Part shown: piece by piece, positions 37,301 through 49,200 of the stretch
How positions within the stretch are numbered: the first letter of the stretch is position 1
Layout: each line of letters begins with the position of its first letter
Assembly (NCBI GenBank): GCA_964036275.1
Contig: OZ038433.1
Location: forward strand, 19,040,257 to 19,104,256
Reading direction: 5' to 3'
Source of the DNA: Litoditis marina
Lineage: Eukaryota > Nematoda > Chromadorea > Rhabditida > Rhabditidae
Length of the DNA stretch: 64,000 nucleotides
Notes under the pieces: model-generated
What the model was told of the DNA's origin: nothing
The model's input: the letters and a program-made list of their open reading frames with translations, nothing else
Databases searched by the model: none
Program-made: the position numbers and the translations under genes

Positions 37301-40300
37301 GCGAGATCATCCTTGTACATGGTTCGCTTCAGACGAACGAAGGCCCCAATCTTCAGGACGGGAATGTCCTTCACCACTCGGAGGGTATCCACCATCTCCT
37401 TGATAGGAACCATCTGGAAACATGAAAATAGTAGAAAAAGGATGTGAATCATGGGAAAACTTGATCTAATTCAATGTTCATTTTATTAAAAGTTATGACA
37501 GTTAACTATATGAAATAGTAGAGAACCATAAAATAAAATCGGTACCGTTATTTAGAAAGTGTCAATAACAGCCAATAGTGGAAGGAAAACAAATTTGCCA
37601 AAACTATGATCTACGAATCCATTTTCCCTGTACATTACGTGTTATGGCAATGGCATTCTATCTTCGTCAGATTTTCGAATCAGCAACAGTATTCGACCTA
37701 CCGTTATACTTTTCAACCGTATTTCTTCATCTTTTTGTCCATATAATTTCACTTTTAAGTACTTAAAAGCAACGCGTATTCCACCCACCGTAATGTTGAA
37801 GCTGTTGAGTGCGGAAATTCCCTGTACGGCACTGGCCACATGGGACTGTTTGAAGGCCTCGATGTAGATGATTCCCTTCAGACCCTCCTTCACCACGATC
37901 GACTTGATTTGGAGGGGCTGCAAAGGTGAGAAGTAAGCTTAGAGAACAGAGAAAACCAAACCCGTGAACTTTTCTAAATATGTTTTGCTTCCGCGAAATC
38001 AACAGTCATTATCATAAACCGATTCAGTCTACATAGAATACCACTTACGAAATTAATATGTGTACCATCATATAGATAAGGCTTAGACCAAACACCCCAG
38101 CATACAAGAACAACCCTATACTGAATCATATGGTGTTTTCCTCGAAATACAACAACATTCCCACAAACAAACCTATATCGAACCCACCTCTTCACTAGTT
38201 TCATAAACGATATACTTTCGCATAAGTTGCATCGCCACCAACTTCTCTTCGCCCATCCTACACTTGACAATCCACAGATTTGGATCTTTCGTCGAGGGAA
38301 GGAGACCGTGTTGCGAAATATCATCTGAATATTAGATGGAATTACTCTACTAGTTTATTATCATTCATCAGCTCCTGTTCAAAATAGCTACTAAACATGG
38401 TTGAACGGATGAAACTCAATTGACTTTACACAAGCATACATTACTGGAATAGCCTTTTTTCTAAACTAATCGTTTTTTATTACAACTTTTGCAAACTTAC
38501 AAATTCGAGCCATTCAAGTGACCCATTCAACCTTGCTGGTTGGAACTGCTCACAAGAACATCAGCAAGCTAAAACGTTTCTTGCAGCACCATAAACAACG
38601 CAGTTGTTTTCAACACGTTCTCATAATGTCATATGAACGTCCGAAATTTTCAGTAAATGACCCACCCATGTTACTGTCATCATCGATCATGTCCTTCCCG
38701 GCTGCACTCGTCTTGTATTTGTTCTCGAAATAGTCGGCCATCTCATTTTCGTCCATGTGCCTGAAGGAAAAACGAACAGTTTATGAATGATTTGTCAACA
38801 TTGGAATTTTTCAAAGAAATTCGCTCCTCGAACACAACACATAACAGAACTTTCTTATGTAAAAATACATATAAACTTCAGTGACGACTTCTCATAAACA
38901 TTGAACAATGTTCCAACGTTTTGGCTAAATTTTAATACCTTTTTATTTCAATTACACGATTATGAAAATCTTCGTTTAAAAAACTCACGCAAACTTATTC
39001 CTCTCCTTTCTCTGTCTCTCCGCATCCAGTTGTTTCATGTACTTCTCGGCCTTAACGAGAAATAAAGTATTACATGACAATTTATTTATTTATAATCTTT
39101 CAAACATTCTTTACTACCGACTCAGCCTCAAATTAAAATACAAATGTATCCTCTATTCTCTACCTCTACATACTCTCAAATTCAAAAATTCCACGTCCAA
39201 GCTACACCTACTACCTTATAACTTTCTTATTTCCAAACTTTTCAGCTACATGGTTGGGTTTTTTAGACTATATATTCCTCGGAATTCGATTTGAACTAAA
39301 TTATGGGGTAGGGCTGAAGCATACTCTATAATCTACCCCATACCTCCTCCTTCTCATTAAAAGGGGGTTTGATCTGAAATTCGAACTCAAGGGATGGGGG
39401 AGGGGCTAAAGTATACCTCTTCCTTCTAAGTAGAAAGGAGTTTCAATTGAGCTAAATTGTGTCCGGGGGGGGGGGGCTAAAGTATAATCCATAATCTGCC
39501 CCTGTACCTCCTCCTTCTCATTGGGTTCCAATGCCCTATCGTCCCCATCATCCATGTCATAGGCTTCTTCATCGTCGTCGTCCACATCTACATCCTGGAG
39601 GATGAAATCCGAACCTCGGGGACCGCGTCTCTGAAAAAGACAACAAATTAGAAGACACACTGGAAAACTGAAATGATTATACGATAACACAGTGCTTGTA
39701 TGAAAAACCGCAAGATTGTTGAAGTGACCGTAATAAAATTTACAGATAACACCCTGCTTGTGCCCATAATGAAGAAATTGCCTACTTGTTTAATAGAAAA
39801 TCGTCAAGTTTCATCGTTTCATGCCGGAATGTCCTTTTTGTAGAACAAATAGTCATATTTTCCTCTTACTGGTTGGTGAGAAGAAGTGAGAACGATAATA
39901 ACAAATAGTAGACCGAATTTCAAAAGTTACACGTTTTCCACCTCTCACAGCAGAATCTTCTCCGAAAATTGGCCAAGCTCAAAAACTCGACCATTCTTCA
40001 TGGCCAATTTACGAGAATGAACCCGCATTTTGGAATTTCAGCAGGAAATACCGTTTTCAGTACGATACTAAACGTGTTCTTTTTCGTCGGCCTACCTTCT
40101 TCTTCTTTTTTGTCTTCTGTTTCCTGACTTCCTCCTCCGAGTCCTCGTCGCTGTTTTCTTCCTCATCCTCACTGTCAGAGGCTATCTGGAAACGAATTCG
40201 TTCATACTTATATACCAGTAAAGTCGTCCAAACAATAAACAATGCGAAAAATAGACCACTTTTTAGCCGTGAAGAGGAAAATCGGTCTACTTTTGATGAA

Positions 40301-42970
40301 AAACCATAAATTTTCACGGGTTTACATCTGAAAACTGACTACCTTTTGTCGTTTAGTCGGACCATAGTGGTGTTTGTTCACATTTCAATTTCCAAATAGA
40401 CAAATGTCACAAAAAGGTCCTATTTATACCGAATTTAAGCAAAAATAGTTGTTCCCATGAATAAACGGTTAGTGGTCCATTTTGCCCCGTTTTATCGGTT
40501 CTGAATTGCATCTACTCTGGTGAAACTTACGAGGCTAAAATAGGCTAAATCTAGGGAAAAATAGGTATTCAATAGGATACTAGCCTATTTTAGCTAACTT
40601 TAGCCTAGAAAACGCGGAAACACCTAGAAATACCTATAATTGCCTAGATTAGCCAAGTCGTTGAACAAGCTGGTTTTGCTAGGCTAAAAATAGCTAATTT
40701 TAGCTAAAATTATTTAATGGTCCTGGAGCGCCGTTTTTGCTACCGTAATTTCGCGGCTGACAATTTAAATTTTTTCATCATTTTCATTTTTACCTAAATT
40801 TTTTGTTTTCTCTCACGTTTACGCGTTATTTTTGTTGTTCTTTATTTTAAATTTAATAATCAGCATTCTTCATTGAAACACGCACTACATAGTCAAAATT
40901 ATAGTTGTTTGTTCATTAAATGCCAGTTTTTCCGTGTTTTTGCTATTTTCGAATTAGAAAAACATCTTCCGCCTCGACCAAGTTGAATTATGAGATGAGC
41001 AGTTCAATTTATTCCATTTCAGTACTTCTGTTGTTAGAAAAAAATGAATACTTCTTTTCTTACAGGTAATCTAAACATGTCATTCTGGAGCTTCGTTTCG
41101 CTGCAGGGACGAACACGGACAGCTCAATTATGATTACAAGGTGAGTAGCTTGAAGAGCACTCTTAGCCATCTATTATTGTTATTAAAATCTGATTATTTC
41201 ATCTAATCCAGAATTTGTACCGGACCTGAATTAATGTATGTTTTTGTCTTAGTATCTAGTTTACCTCAGTGAGTTTTAAAAGCAGTTTTGGCTTAAGATT
41301 GTTGAATTTAAGCTTCCCAGTTGTTTTCATGGACTAACTTGGCAAAACAATTATTAAACGGATTTTCGCTTATTTCCTAGTTTGACCTATTTCCATCAAA
41401 AAGCCTACACGTTTAGTTAACTTCTTCTTATTTATGTGTGAGTGAGCGCATTTAATCATTTTATCCGACAGTTCAGTCAATTATCTGTGGTATATGTTGG
41501 TATATAGTGGTATATGTTGTCTCTCCCGGTATCTACATTTGTTTGTTCCAGGGCTCCTATGATAAGTCAGTTCTACCAGATGGTTCGAAGATAGATGCGC
41601 CCCCTACGAAATAATACCTCATCCTTACAAGACCTAGCCGGTATGTTTATTCAAAAGCAGAAATTAATTTGGTAGAATGTGAATCTACGCGTTTTCTAGG
41701 CAGAGTTCCAAACTTGTAGTAACAAAACATAAATTAATACTTTTATGGGTACGTGGGTATCTGATATAGTTGTTGACAGTTTGAGGTGTATACTCATTTA
41801 TTTATTTTTAGCTTCTGAAGTACACGCATCCGTCTACAGCCCATATTCGTCGCCCAACTACCGATCGTAGCCACCACAGCCATTCCTCCATGAAAGATCG
41901 ACAGAAGAATATTATTGTGTTATTTATACCAGTGTGTTTTGCTACGAATAAATCTATGTAATCAGTTTTTTGTTCTCAGTGTTTCTCCTGTTTTAGAAGC
42001 ATGAAAGTGGTGGAGTAAAATAAAATTGTTTCCATGAAAGCGAATGATGTTCCCGTGATATTGTGTGATAATTCGAGTTCATAGCCAGTTTGAAGGTTGC
42101 ACAGCAGAAATTCGACCCGCTTTTTTCGGAGCGGAAGTAAGCTTGCTACAGGGCTACAATAGGTATCGACTAGGCTAAAATAGGTATTTACTAGGGAAAA
42201 ATAGGTATTTATAGGCTAAAATAGGTATTCACCAGGCTAAAATAGGTAACGGCTAGCCTATTCTAGGTAAAAGCTAGCCTATTCTAGGTAACAGCTAGCC
42301 TATTCTAGGAAACAGCTAGCCTATTCTAGGAAACAGCTAGCCTATTCTAGGAAACGACTAGCCTAAAAAGGTTAAAAAATAGCTATTTTATTTTCCTCAT
42401 AATTCCCTAGATTTAGCCTATTTTTAGCCTCGTAATTTTCATCCCTGTAGCATAACAGAAAAGGGAAAAAGCATACGCGAAACAGATCATTTTATTCATG
42501 CTCAAATGTACCATGAGTTGTTCAAATATTTGAATTTCAGGTAAAAAATCTCCGTACCTTTCTTTTCTTCGATTTTTTCGGTGCCTCATCGTCACTTCCA
42601 GATGCATCTGATCCCGAGCCAGAACCACTTTCTGCCTGGAAAAATAAATTTTTCTGAACGGAGACAACTCGAATAGTTAGTTAAATTTGAATACAACTGC
42701 TATAGTTACAGAACTCAACTTGATTAAGCAGTTAATACATAATTGTTCGATTGAAATACGTAAAATTGCATAATTCAATATCAGAAGACGTGCTCACTCT
42801 GTTCATAGAATGGAGTCTGTATGCAGTTTTTCTTGCAAATTATGCGAATTTCTATGCGTAAGACGTATTTTTAGAACAAGAAAATTTGATTTCCTTTTTT
42901 CCTAACACCCAACACGGACCTCGACTGGGGGCTTCGCCTGAAAATCCTCGTCACTCTCATCAGACGACAT
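28334..42970 (-). CDS. spt-5: Transcription elongation factor SPT5 (DSIF large subunit), 29 exons
   Basis: Spt5 pairs with Spt4 as DSIF, sits on Pol II in the nucleus and controls pausing and elongation. Exons (5'->3', minus): 42970-42914 (donor could instead be 42920), 42635-42558, 40185-40096, 39630-39508, 39050-38989, 38760-38666, 38324-38188, 37917-37789, 37413-37297, 36568-36479, 36226-36159, 35956-35854, 35693-35621, 35361-35210, 34930-34775, 34491-34324, 33982-33857, 33668-33512, 33064-32897, 32401-32310, 32029-31961, 31615-31517, 31214-31046, 30637-30447, 29760-29643, 29422-29303, 29127-29012, 28870-28775, 28471-28334. Frames join at every junction and give ~1,117 aa, a normal length. 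Domains: acidic N-terminus ~1-135; NGN ~175-260 ([14 protein letters not shown]); KOW repeats ~270-765; CTR with [12 protein letters not shown] repeats ~800-900, the CDK9-type substrate; a Ser/Glu tract ~905-918; a second TP-rich stretch; C-terminal KOW pair. Start: ATG at 42968-42970, 17 nt after a TTTCAG. Uncertain: exon-1 donor, and whether the last exon reads through 28391 to TAA at 28334. Confidence 0.93.
30014..30226. mobile_element. hAT-like MITE, truncated copy, in an spt-5 intron
   Basis: Matches 33142-33379 from the GGGGTCGTAAAGGCCC region to the right end TGGTCACCCCTG, but the left CAGGGGTG terminus is missing. Confidence 0.75.
33142..33379. mobile_element. hAT-like MITE, 238 bp with perfect 8-bp TSD
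   Basis: Terminal repeats CAGGGGTGACCA / TGGTCACCCCTG. The octamer TTCTCGAC is present exactly at 33134-33141 and 33380-33387. Eight-bp duplication plus CAGGG-type ends is the hAT signature. It contains a poly(G) run at about 33184-33205. Confidence 0.92.
33747..33845. repeat. (CT)n microsatellite in an spt-5 intron
   Basis: CTCTCT runs on the + strand beside exon 33857-33982. On the transcribed strand this is a GA tract just after the 5' splice site. Confidence 0.85.
36683..36850. mobile_element. Family D-related fragment in an spt-5 intron
   Basis: ATCTAACCGG at one end, GGTTAGGTTACC within, and AGATATAGAATTCACC at the other end identify it. The interior is shortened and diverged and no target duplication is seen. 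Confidence 0.5.
37118..37279 (+). mobile_element. Intronic MITE, family E, copy 1
   Basis: CACCAGTAAAGTTGTCCGAATAGTCAGA at the left, AGTCGAGCCTTACTGGT at the right, with GAAAAACGAACTACTTTTTCGCCGAAAA inside. Ends 17 bp from exon 37297-37413. Confidence 0.85.
40213..40372 (+). mobile_element. Intronic MITE, family E, copy 2
   Basis: ACCAGTAAAGTCGTCC ... ATCGGTCTACTTTTGATGAA ... TTTAGTCGGACCATAGTGGTG. Lies in spt-5 intron 2, about 30 bp from exon 40096-40185. Confidence 0.85.
40520..42443. mobile_element. ~1.9-kb inverted-repeat element in spt-5 intron 2
   Basis: Left end GAGGCTAAAATAGGCTAAAT (~40531) is matched by the inverted right end ATTTAGCCTATTTTTAGCCTC (~42410-42431). The subterminal regions are built of CTAGCCTATT/AATAGGCTAG words, with a 21-bp unit repeated about five times at 42256-42366. 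No transposase was found. No target duplication could be identified. Confidence 0.72.
41099..41950 (+). other. Spliced-looking transcript candidate antisense to spt-5
   Basis: On the + strand: acceptor TTCTTACAG before 41066, donor AAG|GTGAGT at ~41140; acceptor GTTCCAG at ~41551 and donor CCG|GTATGT at ~41641; acceptor TTTTTAG at ~41810; AATAAA at ~41948. Joining the first two exons keeps a short frame open ([13 protein letters not shown], then [11 protein letters not shown]) to a TAA. It sits wholly inside the 1.9-kb element. No function is assigned. Confidence 0.25.
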
Positions 42971-42987
42971 TCTTCCCAGTTGCTTCC

Positions 42988-42993
42988 CTGAAA
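42988..42993 (-). promoter_or_regulatory. Candidate trans-splice (SL) acceptor of spt-5
   Basis: On the minus strand an AAATTTCAG lies 17 nt before the spt-5 ATG, and no upstream donor exon is evident. In nematodes this arrangement usually marks spliced-leader addition. A short 5'UTR intron is the alternative. Confidence 0.5.
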
Positions 42994-43269
42994 TTTTCAC
43001 GGTTGTTGAAGACAACCGGACAACTAAAAATCGAAACCTTTATGGCATTCGAAGCACCAGGAAAATCAAGTACTAAATAAATTATTTAGAAAACAACTAA
43101 GAGTAGGCATATCTGAGGGCGAGACAAACCCAATCCAAGTTTTGAACACTTGAACCAAGTAATCGATACCAACGCTTACGTACCGTGGAACGGGTAAACT
43201 TTATTGTATTGATCCAACAAACTTCTAAAGCACAAATGTGGTGTCTCATATAGCATAAAAAACACAGGA

Positions 43270-43476
43270 ATGACAATAGATGAGATAAAGACAGAACTAT
43301 GGTTAAACGATCACACTGCATCACCATCCGCCAAGCAGGTAGGTATGAGAATAAGTGAATATATCGAAGAAAAAGGCGGAGTCCCTACACACCGAAAAAA
43401 AAGACGCGTCGTTCATATTTGGATAGAAACAACTACCTTTTCTTCCCAAACAGAGTTACACCGGCGACTGGGGTAG
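43270..43476 (+). CDS. Unrecognised 68-codon frame with HTH-like look
   Basis: ATG-started frame containing ELWLNDHTASPSAKQVG and KKRRVVHIW, a basic alpha-helical composition reminiscent of winged-helix DNA-binding tails of transposon or viral primases. The resemblance is weak and there is no neighbour that supports it. Placed between the F-box-like gene and spt-5. Confidence 0.2.
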   Translation: MTIDEIKTELWLNDHTASPSAKQVGMRISEYIEEKGGVPTHRKKRRVVHIWIETTTFSSQTELHRRLG

Positions 43477-43499
43477 AAACGAGACTTACATTATATACT

Positions 43500-45010
43500 C
43501 ATATATAGTCCACTACAAATGAAACTGAATTAATTCAAAAATGTAAAACTTAAAATAAGGAGAGAGCAGAGAAAAGCGGGCAGGTAAGGTGTTCAATTTT
43601 TTAAATGGCGTTCGCCCGAGAACTAAAGGACTAAGCCCATTCGCAGTGGAGCGCGTTTATTGCATGCAACCACCATTGTGGGGTTTCAAATGGTTTTATG
43701 GGGAATTTGAGTCAAGAAAAGAATGGAAAAGACAGCCGATCATTTAAGGAAGACAAGAAGTTCATTGGTTGATAATCAAACACTCTCTTGTCTCCCATAA
43801 CCAATTGAAATCGATACTTATATTTCATCCGCTTGTGAACGTGTACAGTATGACTCGAGTTTTACCAATTTTTTGATTAAAATGACTTTTTAGTACCTCA
43901 CCTACTCTTCCCTGACTACAAAGTATAGAAAGGGAGTCCAAATCGTTCGTTTTTGTGGTTTGATGTCGAAACACGTCGTCATTTACTACTTTCGACCAAA
44001 AACACCGAGATCAAACTACAAAAATAGCGGGATAGAACAAGACACACTGTATGGGCTTCTTTTTGAAAGGCGCGAATCCTCTATAATGCTATGGAATGTT
44101 TTTGTTTGATCCTCGCTGTTCTCGCCTTCTAGCTGTTTTCGAATATAACTATGAAAAAATCTGCAACCGATTTTAAAATTTCAATGAAAAATATATTAGA
44201 TGACACGAGTGTCCACCGAAAACTATTGGAAATGTTGGGGAAAACACATCACACACTCAAAAATGTCAGTTTGCAGGTTTTACAGTCAACCTGGCTGTCT
44301 CAAACTCTCATTTTATGTTTTTAAACTGTCAGCATTCCAAAAACCGTCTAAGAAATGCACACTTCCAAAATCGAATTGAGGCGTATAACAGATCAGGGTA
44401 GGTTTCGATTCATTCAAATGAAATGCAATCAATAATGACCAATTTAACAATTTGCAGAATCAACAAAAAACAAAGAATGTAAACAGAGTTGGATAGTGAA
44501 TAACGAAAACGAAGATCAACCTAATTGAATAGTGCACAACAAGGAAGTAAACATGCGCGCAGGCACGATACGTGGAAGATGCATACAAGTGAATCAACTT
44601 CAATAGACTTGAGAACACAAAAAGTCCAGAACTAGAACTAAACCTTATATATAAATACACATTTCAGACCTCTATATGAGGGACCCAACTTCTTCACGAA
44701 AACTTTTTGACAATATTGAGTGGACTCCTGTAGAACATAGTTAGCCTTCCAACTACTTGTTACCAAATTGCAAATCTTTAAATGAGTTAAGCTTGATGTG
44801 GTGTTACAGAAAGATTGTAGAATAATTCAAATATTTCCCAAAGTTCTCTCACATAAAAAAGTAATTTCGAATTCATACCGTAGGAGTGCATATGCGTATT
44901 AGAAAGGGCACCTGTTAACATTTTGGACCTGAACTACCGAACTCACACACGCTTAAATAGGAGTATAAGCGTTTGCATTCTATCCTGTATTTCAGGTTGC
45001 AAACGTGCAG
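43500..45010. other. Intergenic between the F-box-like gene and spt-5; no gene seen
   Basis: AT-rich. TTTTTGTGGTTTGATGTCG (~43951) and GAGATCAAACTACAAAAAT (~44009) form a small inverted repeat. The rest shows no coding signal. Confidence 0.5.
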
Positions 45011-45012
45011 TA

Positions 45013-45990
45013 CCAGTAAAGTTGTCAGATAAGGCACAAAAGTCCAAGAAGAGGGACCTACTAATTACCGCACCTACCGCACCGGGGAAATACCGCACCG
45101 CGATTTGAAAATACCGCACCGTACCGCACCACCGCAAATTTGCGTATTTTTTTCAAAAAATCCAAAATCTTCAATTTTGCCAACAAAATAGTTTTTAAAG
45201 CATAAACCCTATTCTTTTCACTTGAAAACAACAATAGGGATCTCGAGAAAACTTTCTGTGAAACTTTCTCACTAGAAGAACACGCTTTCAGTATTGCATT
45301 TTCGTTTTCTGTTGTGTATTCTCCAAATTGTTTTATGCCTTCATGTCATATTAGTGAATTATCGAATGTATAGAAGAAACTGCTTATCAGAAGAGAAGCA
45401 CTGAGTACACATTATGCTAGCGTTTGCTCCACTAGCAACTTATATGAATACTTTATTCCCGTGGAAAAGTGAGAGGTAACAAAAAAGGATTACCATAATA
45501 GAGTTAGAGGTTTGTGCTCGTTTGTTCATTGGCAATGATTGTCAATTTTGAGCTAAAAATGAAATCCACCAAATATTTCAGGTTTGAATAGCTCATACTT
45601 GCAGAAAGAACTGAAAGAATCTCTAAACAAATACACTGACCGAATTTTGCAGAAAAAGGGAATAAACTCATTGTGATCGGTAACTAGACATCATTTTCAG
45701 ACTTGCTGTATCTAAAGTGATGGAAATAATAGGATTTATGCCTTAGAAACTATTTTGTTTGCAAAATTGGAGATTTTAAATTTTTTTTTTAAAAATACGC
45801 AAATTTGCGGTGGTGCGGTATTTTCAAATCGCGGTGCGGTATTTTCCCGGTGCGGTAGGTGCGGTAATTAGTAGGTCCCCCAAGAAGAAACTAACTAATT
45901 TTGTGCGACAGAATAAATTGTTCATTTGTCATTGAAAATCAAAGGTTTCGCGTATTTGAATGGGAAAACATATGTTTCACTGGTGTGTGA
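45013..45990 (+). mobile_element. Probable family E MITE broken by nested insertion
   Basis: CCAGTAAAGTTGTCAGATAAG stands immediately left of the 827-bp element, and GTTTCACTGGTGTGTGAG lies to its right. Together they would form a diverged family E copy. Confidence 0.45.
45053..45879. mobile_element. 827-bp non-autonomous element with 9-bp TSD
   Basis: About 140-bp terminal inverted repeats begin GGGACCTACTAATTACCGCACC and are rich in GGTGCGGTA. CCAAGAAGA is duplicated exactly at 45044-45052 and 45880-45888. Long inverted repeats with 9-bp duplication suggest a Mutator-like element. The ~540-bp core shows no transposase. Confidence 0.9.
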
Positions 45991-46049
45991 GTCCGGTATT
46001 CCAGGTTGCAAGAACGTATCAGAGATAAAAGACATATGTTTCAGTCATA

Positions 46050-46202
46050 CCCCAGAAAAGTTGTCCAAATGACCAGAAAAAAAACCGGAAAACGGACTAC
46101 TTTTTCGACGAACAACTGTCAATATTTGATGAAAAATCATTACTTTTCACGTGTAAAAATAGACTGCTTTTTGTTGAAGTTGGAAAAATAGACCTTACTG
46201 GA
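46050..46202 (+). mobile_element. MITE, family E, copy 3, at the F-box gene 3' end
   Basis: CCCAGAAAAGTTGTCC ... AAACGGACTACTTTTTCG ... ATAGACCTTACTGG. Ends 20 bp past the F-box-like gene's stop, so it probably forms part of the 3'UTR. Confidence 0.8.
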
Positions 46203-46221
46203 TATGTGGAAGACATGTGTT

Positions 46222-49200
46222 TTAGTACCCGTAGAACTCGACCGTCACACTTCCGTCGGCGCCAACGTCCACGTCAATTTGCACGCGTTTCCCGTCCGCA
46301 CGAGTCACTCTTGCCACGAAAAACAGATTCTCCACCGAGATCTCGACGATTCTGAAGTCGGCTTCCAAACCAGTTACGAGTTTCAGATAAATGAGTACGA
46401 GTAGCATACGCGGCTCCTCGAGCCCGCCACGAATAGCGAAAACGTGACGCTTGAAGACGACCTCCCTAATTTCTCTCAGGCATCTCGTCCACTGCTGAAA
46501 TATTCATATACAATAAAGACTACTCCAGTTTAAGGAGCTAGAACTCCTAGAAGTCTGTTTATATTCTGTACTTGAGATTCAATGCTTTTTCAGGCTTGTG
46601 GTACCCAATCTGGAAAACGAAATCAAAGTTTAAACGGTTTACAATACCTACAGGACATGAAAAATTTACTTGAAAGATTTCCAATCTTACTGTAGAGGGC
46701 TATTTTGCGTAAACAGGAATATGTATCAACGAGCAACTTACGTCAAACAGGGGTCGAAGTGCTTCGAAGTGCAGCGACGGCAGGTCAATGCAGGGGGCTC
46801 GCAGCGCCAAAACCGTCTCAGTTGGAAGTGGTGGATGCATCTCGTTCCTGACCCACAAATTATTCAGCTGCAAACCAGGAGCGATTATGGTTACTTGCAA
46901 CGTGTGAAACACATGTCAACTTGCAGACAAGTAAACAATTGCCGATGAAATTATCGATTTACTCACCTTTTTGCGGTCATTACATTCACTTTTAGCAAAA
47001 TAAATAATTCTTCGTTAATAGCTGTCACGCTCGCGTGTTTGTGAAAAAAGTTAATCGACTTCCACCGGGGTGATAGGCCAACTAAATCGATAAGCATCAG
47101 AGGTAATGTTTTACGCCGACGTAAAAGGCCCATGTAAAAGTATGCGGTGGGCCTCAGTTGAACTAAACGACTGCCCCCTTCCATGATTTCGGATCAACTA
47201 TGGTGTTGGGGGTACTCAGGCGACGACTTATCCCAGGTACAAGAATGGGACGTCCCACGTCCCGGTACTGTCCCGAGACGGTACCAATAGTTACGGTAGA
47301 AATGAAGAATATTTGCATAAAATAGTCTCCTATTTTGTACTGCAGACAGGCATCTCTCATCAATCATGAAGAGTATTAGATAACCCGGCGTTGACCTTAC
47401 ATGCCAGTCATTATAAGAAGCTGAGACTAAAATCTCAACACTTTCTCGAGTACACTTTACAGTTTTTAGGAGAGCAGATGTACCATACTGCTCACTGATA
47501 GCGATTCTTGAGGGAAACACTATCCTACAAGTCGCAGTTTGGTGAAAATTGTGTAAACTAAAGTTCCAGTCGAACCACTCAGATAACAGCAATTGCACAA
47601 AAAATGAGAGAGATACACGTAACTATCAAGTGGTTGACAAGAAGCTTCCACACCAGGCGGCGTAGCCATCCTTCAAAAATCTCATGACATACCTCATGAC
47701 ATGAGTTATCCGCCTGATCTTCTCATGAGATTATATTCACTTCTATGCTACAACATTGAGAGTCACGAGTAGCTCATGAGGTATCTCATGAGAAACTCAA
47801 TGAACTACTCGTGGATTGGAGGAATGGCCACGCCGCCAGTCACCCGCAATTCGCTAAATCCCCGGTTTCGCATAAAAACCAACCTCTCTCATAGCTGGCT
47901 GATTGTAGACATCAATATCGGTTAGACCGTCAAAAAATAGATCGTCTACTTGCGTATCCTGTAATGAGATTTCATGCAATAATAACTCTTGAACTTCAAG
48001 AACGTAAGAACAATATACGTAGTTAAATGGTTTGACAATCAGTTAGGCGAGATTTGTTCATGGTCGATAGAAAATGTACCACATATGGATACAAAGTAGA
48101 GAAAATACAATGCACAATGATTACTTGTGAATCCTGAAATGAAACTCATACATTATATAGTCTTAGAACTCAAGAACGTAAGATAACGCATAATAGATAT
48201 TAAAAGTAAACGTGAACATATCCGAGAAAGACAGAATAATGACCAATTCTACAACTAACCGGGTTTTCAGGTAATCTAACCCTTTTGGTAACCTATTTTT
48301 CAGGTTACCTTGGTAGGTAACCTGGAAGTACCCTGAAACCAAAATCCGGAATCCGGTTACCGTTCAAACTAACGGTAAAAATCACGTTGCGTTAGAAAAA
48401 TTAGTAACCGGTTTTTGATTTTAGGTTACCAACCGGTTACCTACTGAGGTAACCTGAAAAAGAGGTTAGCAAAAAAAGTTAGGTTAACTAAAAACCCGGT
48501 TAGATATGAAATTCACCCGGAATAATTAACCAAAGGCTACCTCTAGGAAGGCGTTGAATTCCTGAGGACTGCATGTGATATCTCCTGCAATCTCCAGCAG
48601 TCGAATAAGCACATCTCTGCCACGAAACAAGGCACAAGCGGCCTCCGTGAAATCTTCCTGAAGTATAGTGGGTGACAAATATACAAATTTCTGTCTCTCG
48701 CCGGAATAGAACCTGCGAGTAAAATATTCGGAGCAAGGCGCTAACCACTGCGCTACTGGTTCGTATTTCCATAAAGCTTTGTCATCAGAGACATGTGTGC
48801 GTACACAGCGGAAAGTGATATATACAGTACCCTCTCACCTTCCCGTTGGCGACGACGATATAGTCTGTTGCACGCAACTAGTTCGTGATTTTGTTTCTTA
48901 GTACAATCATACAAAACAATGGATATAAAAGTCAGTTTATTTGTTAGATAAATCCTTGAATATTCGAAAGATTACTCTAGAAAGTTATCGATTGGTGAAA
49001 CGGATTATGGGATAATAGAGAATGTAAACAGTGAACGACTTAACGCTGCAGACTTACGCGGACAACTATTTACGTAGAATATACGTCGGAGTGATATAAA
49101 ACGTACCATTCGCATTGATTTAGCTGCAGTTACAGCTAAACTATGCAAAAATTCTCTTTCTACACATTTTCACGTAACCTTACGCGGTTACCTGGTGAAT

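Noticed and set aside
41099..41640. A DNase II-like start (CRDEHG...) for the candidate antisense transcript
   Set aside because: Only a short Cys/Asp resemblance; the conserved Trp and the following core are absent and the frame stops after 20 more codons.
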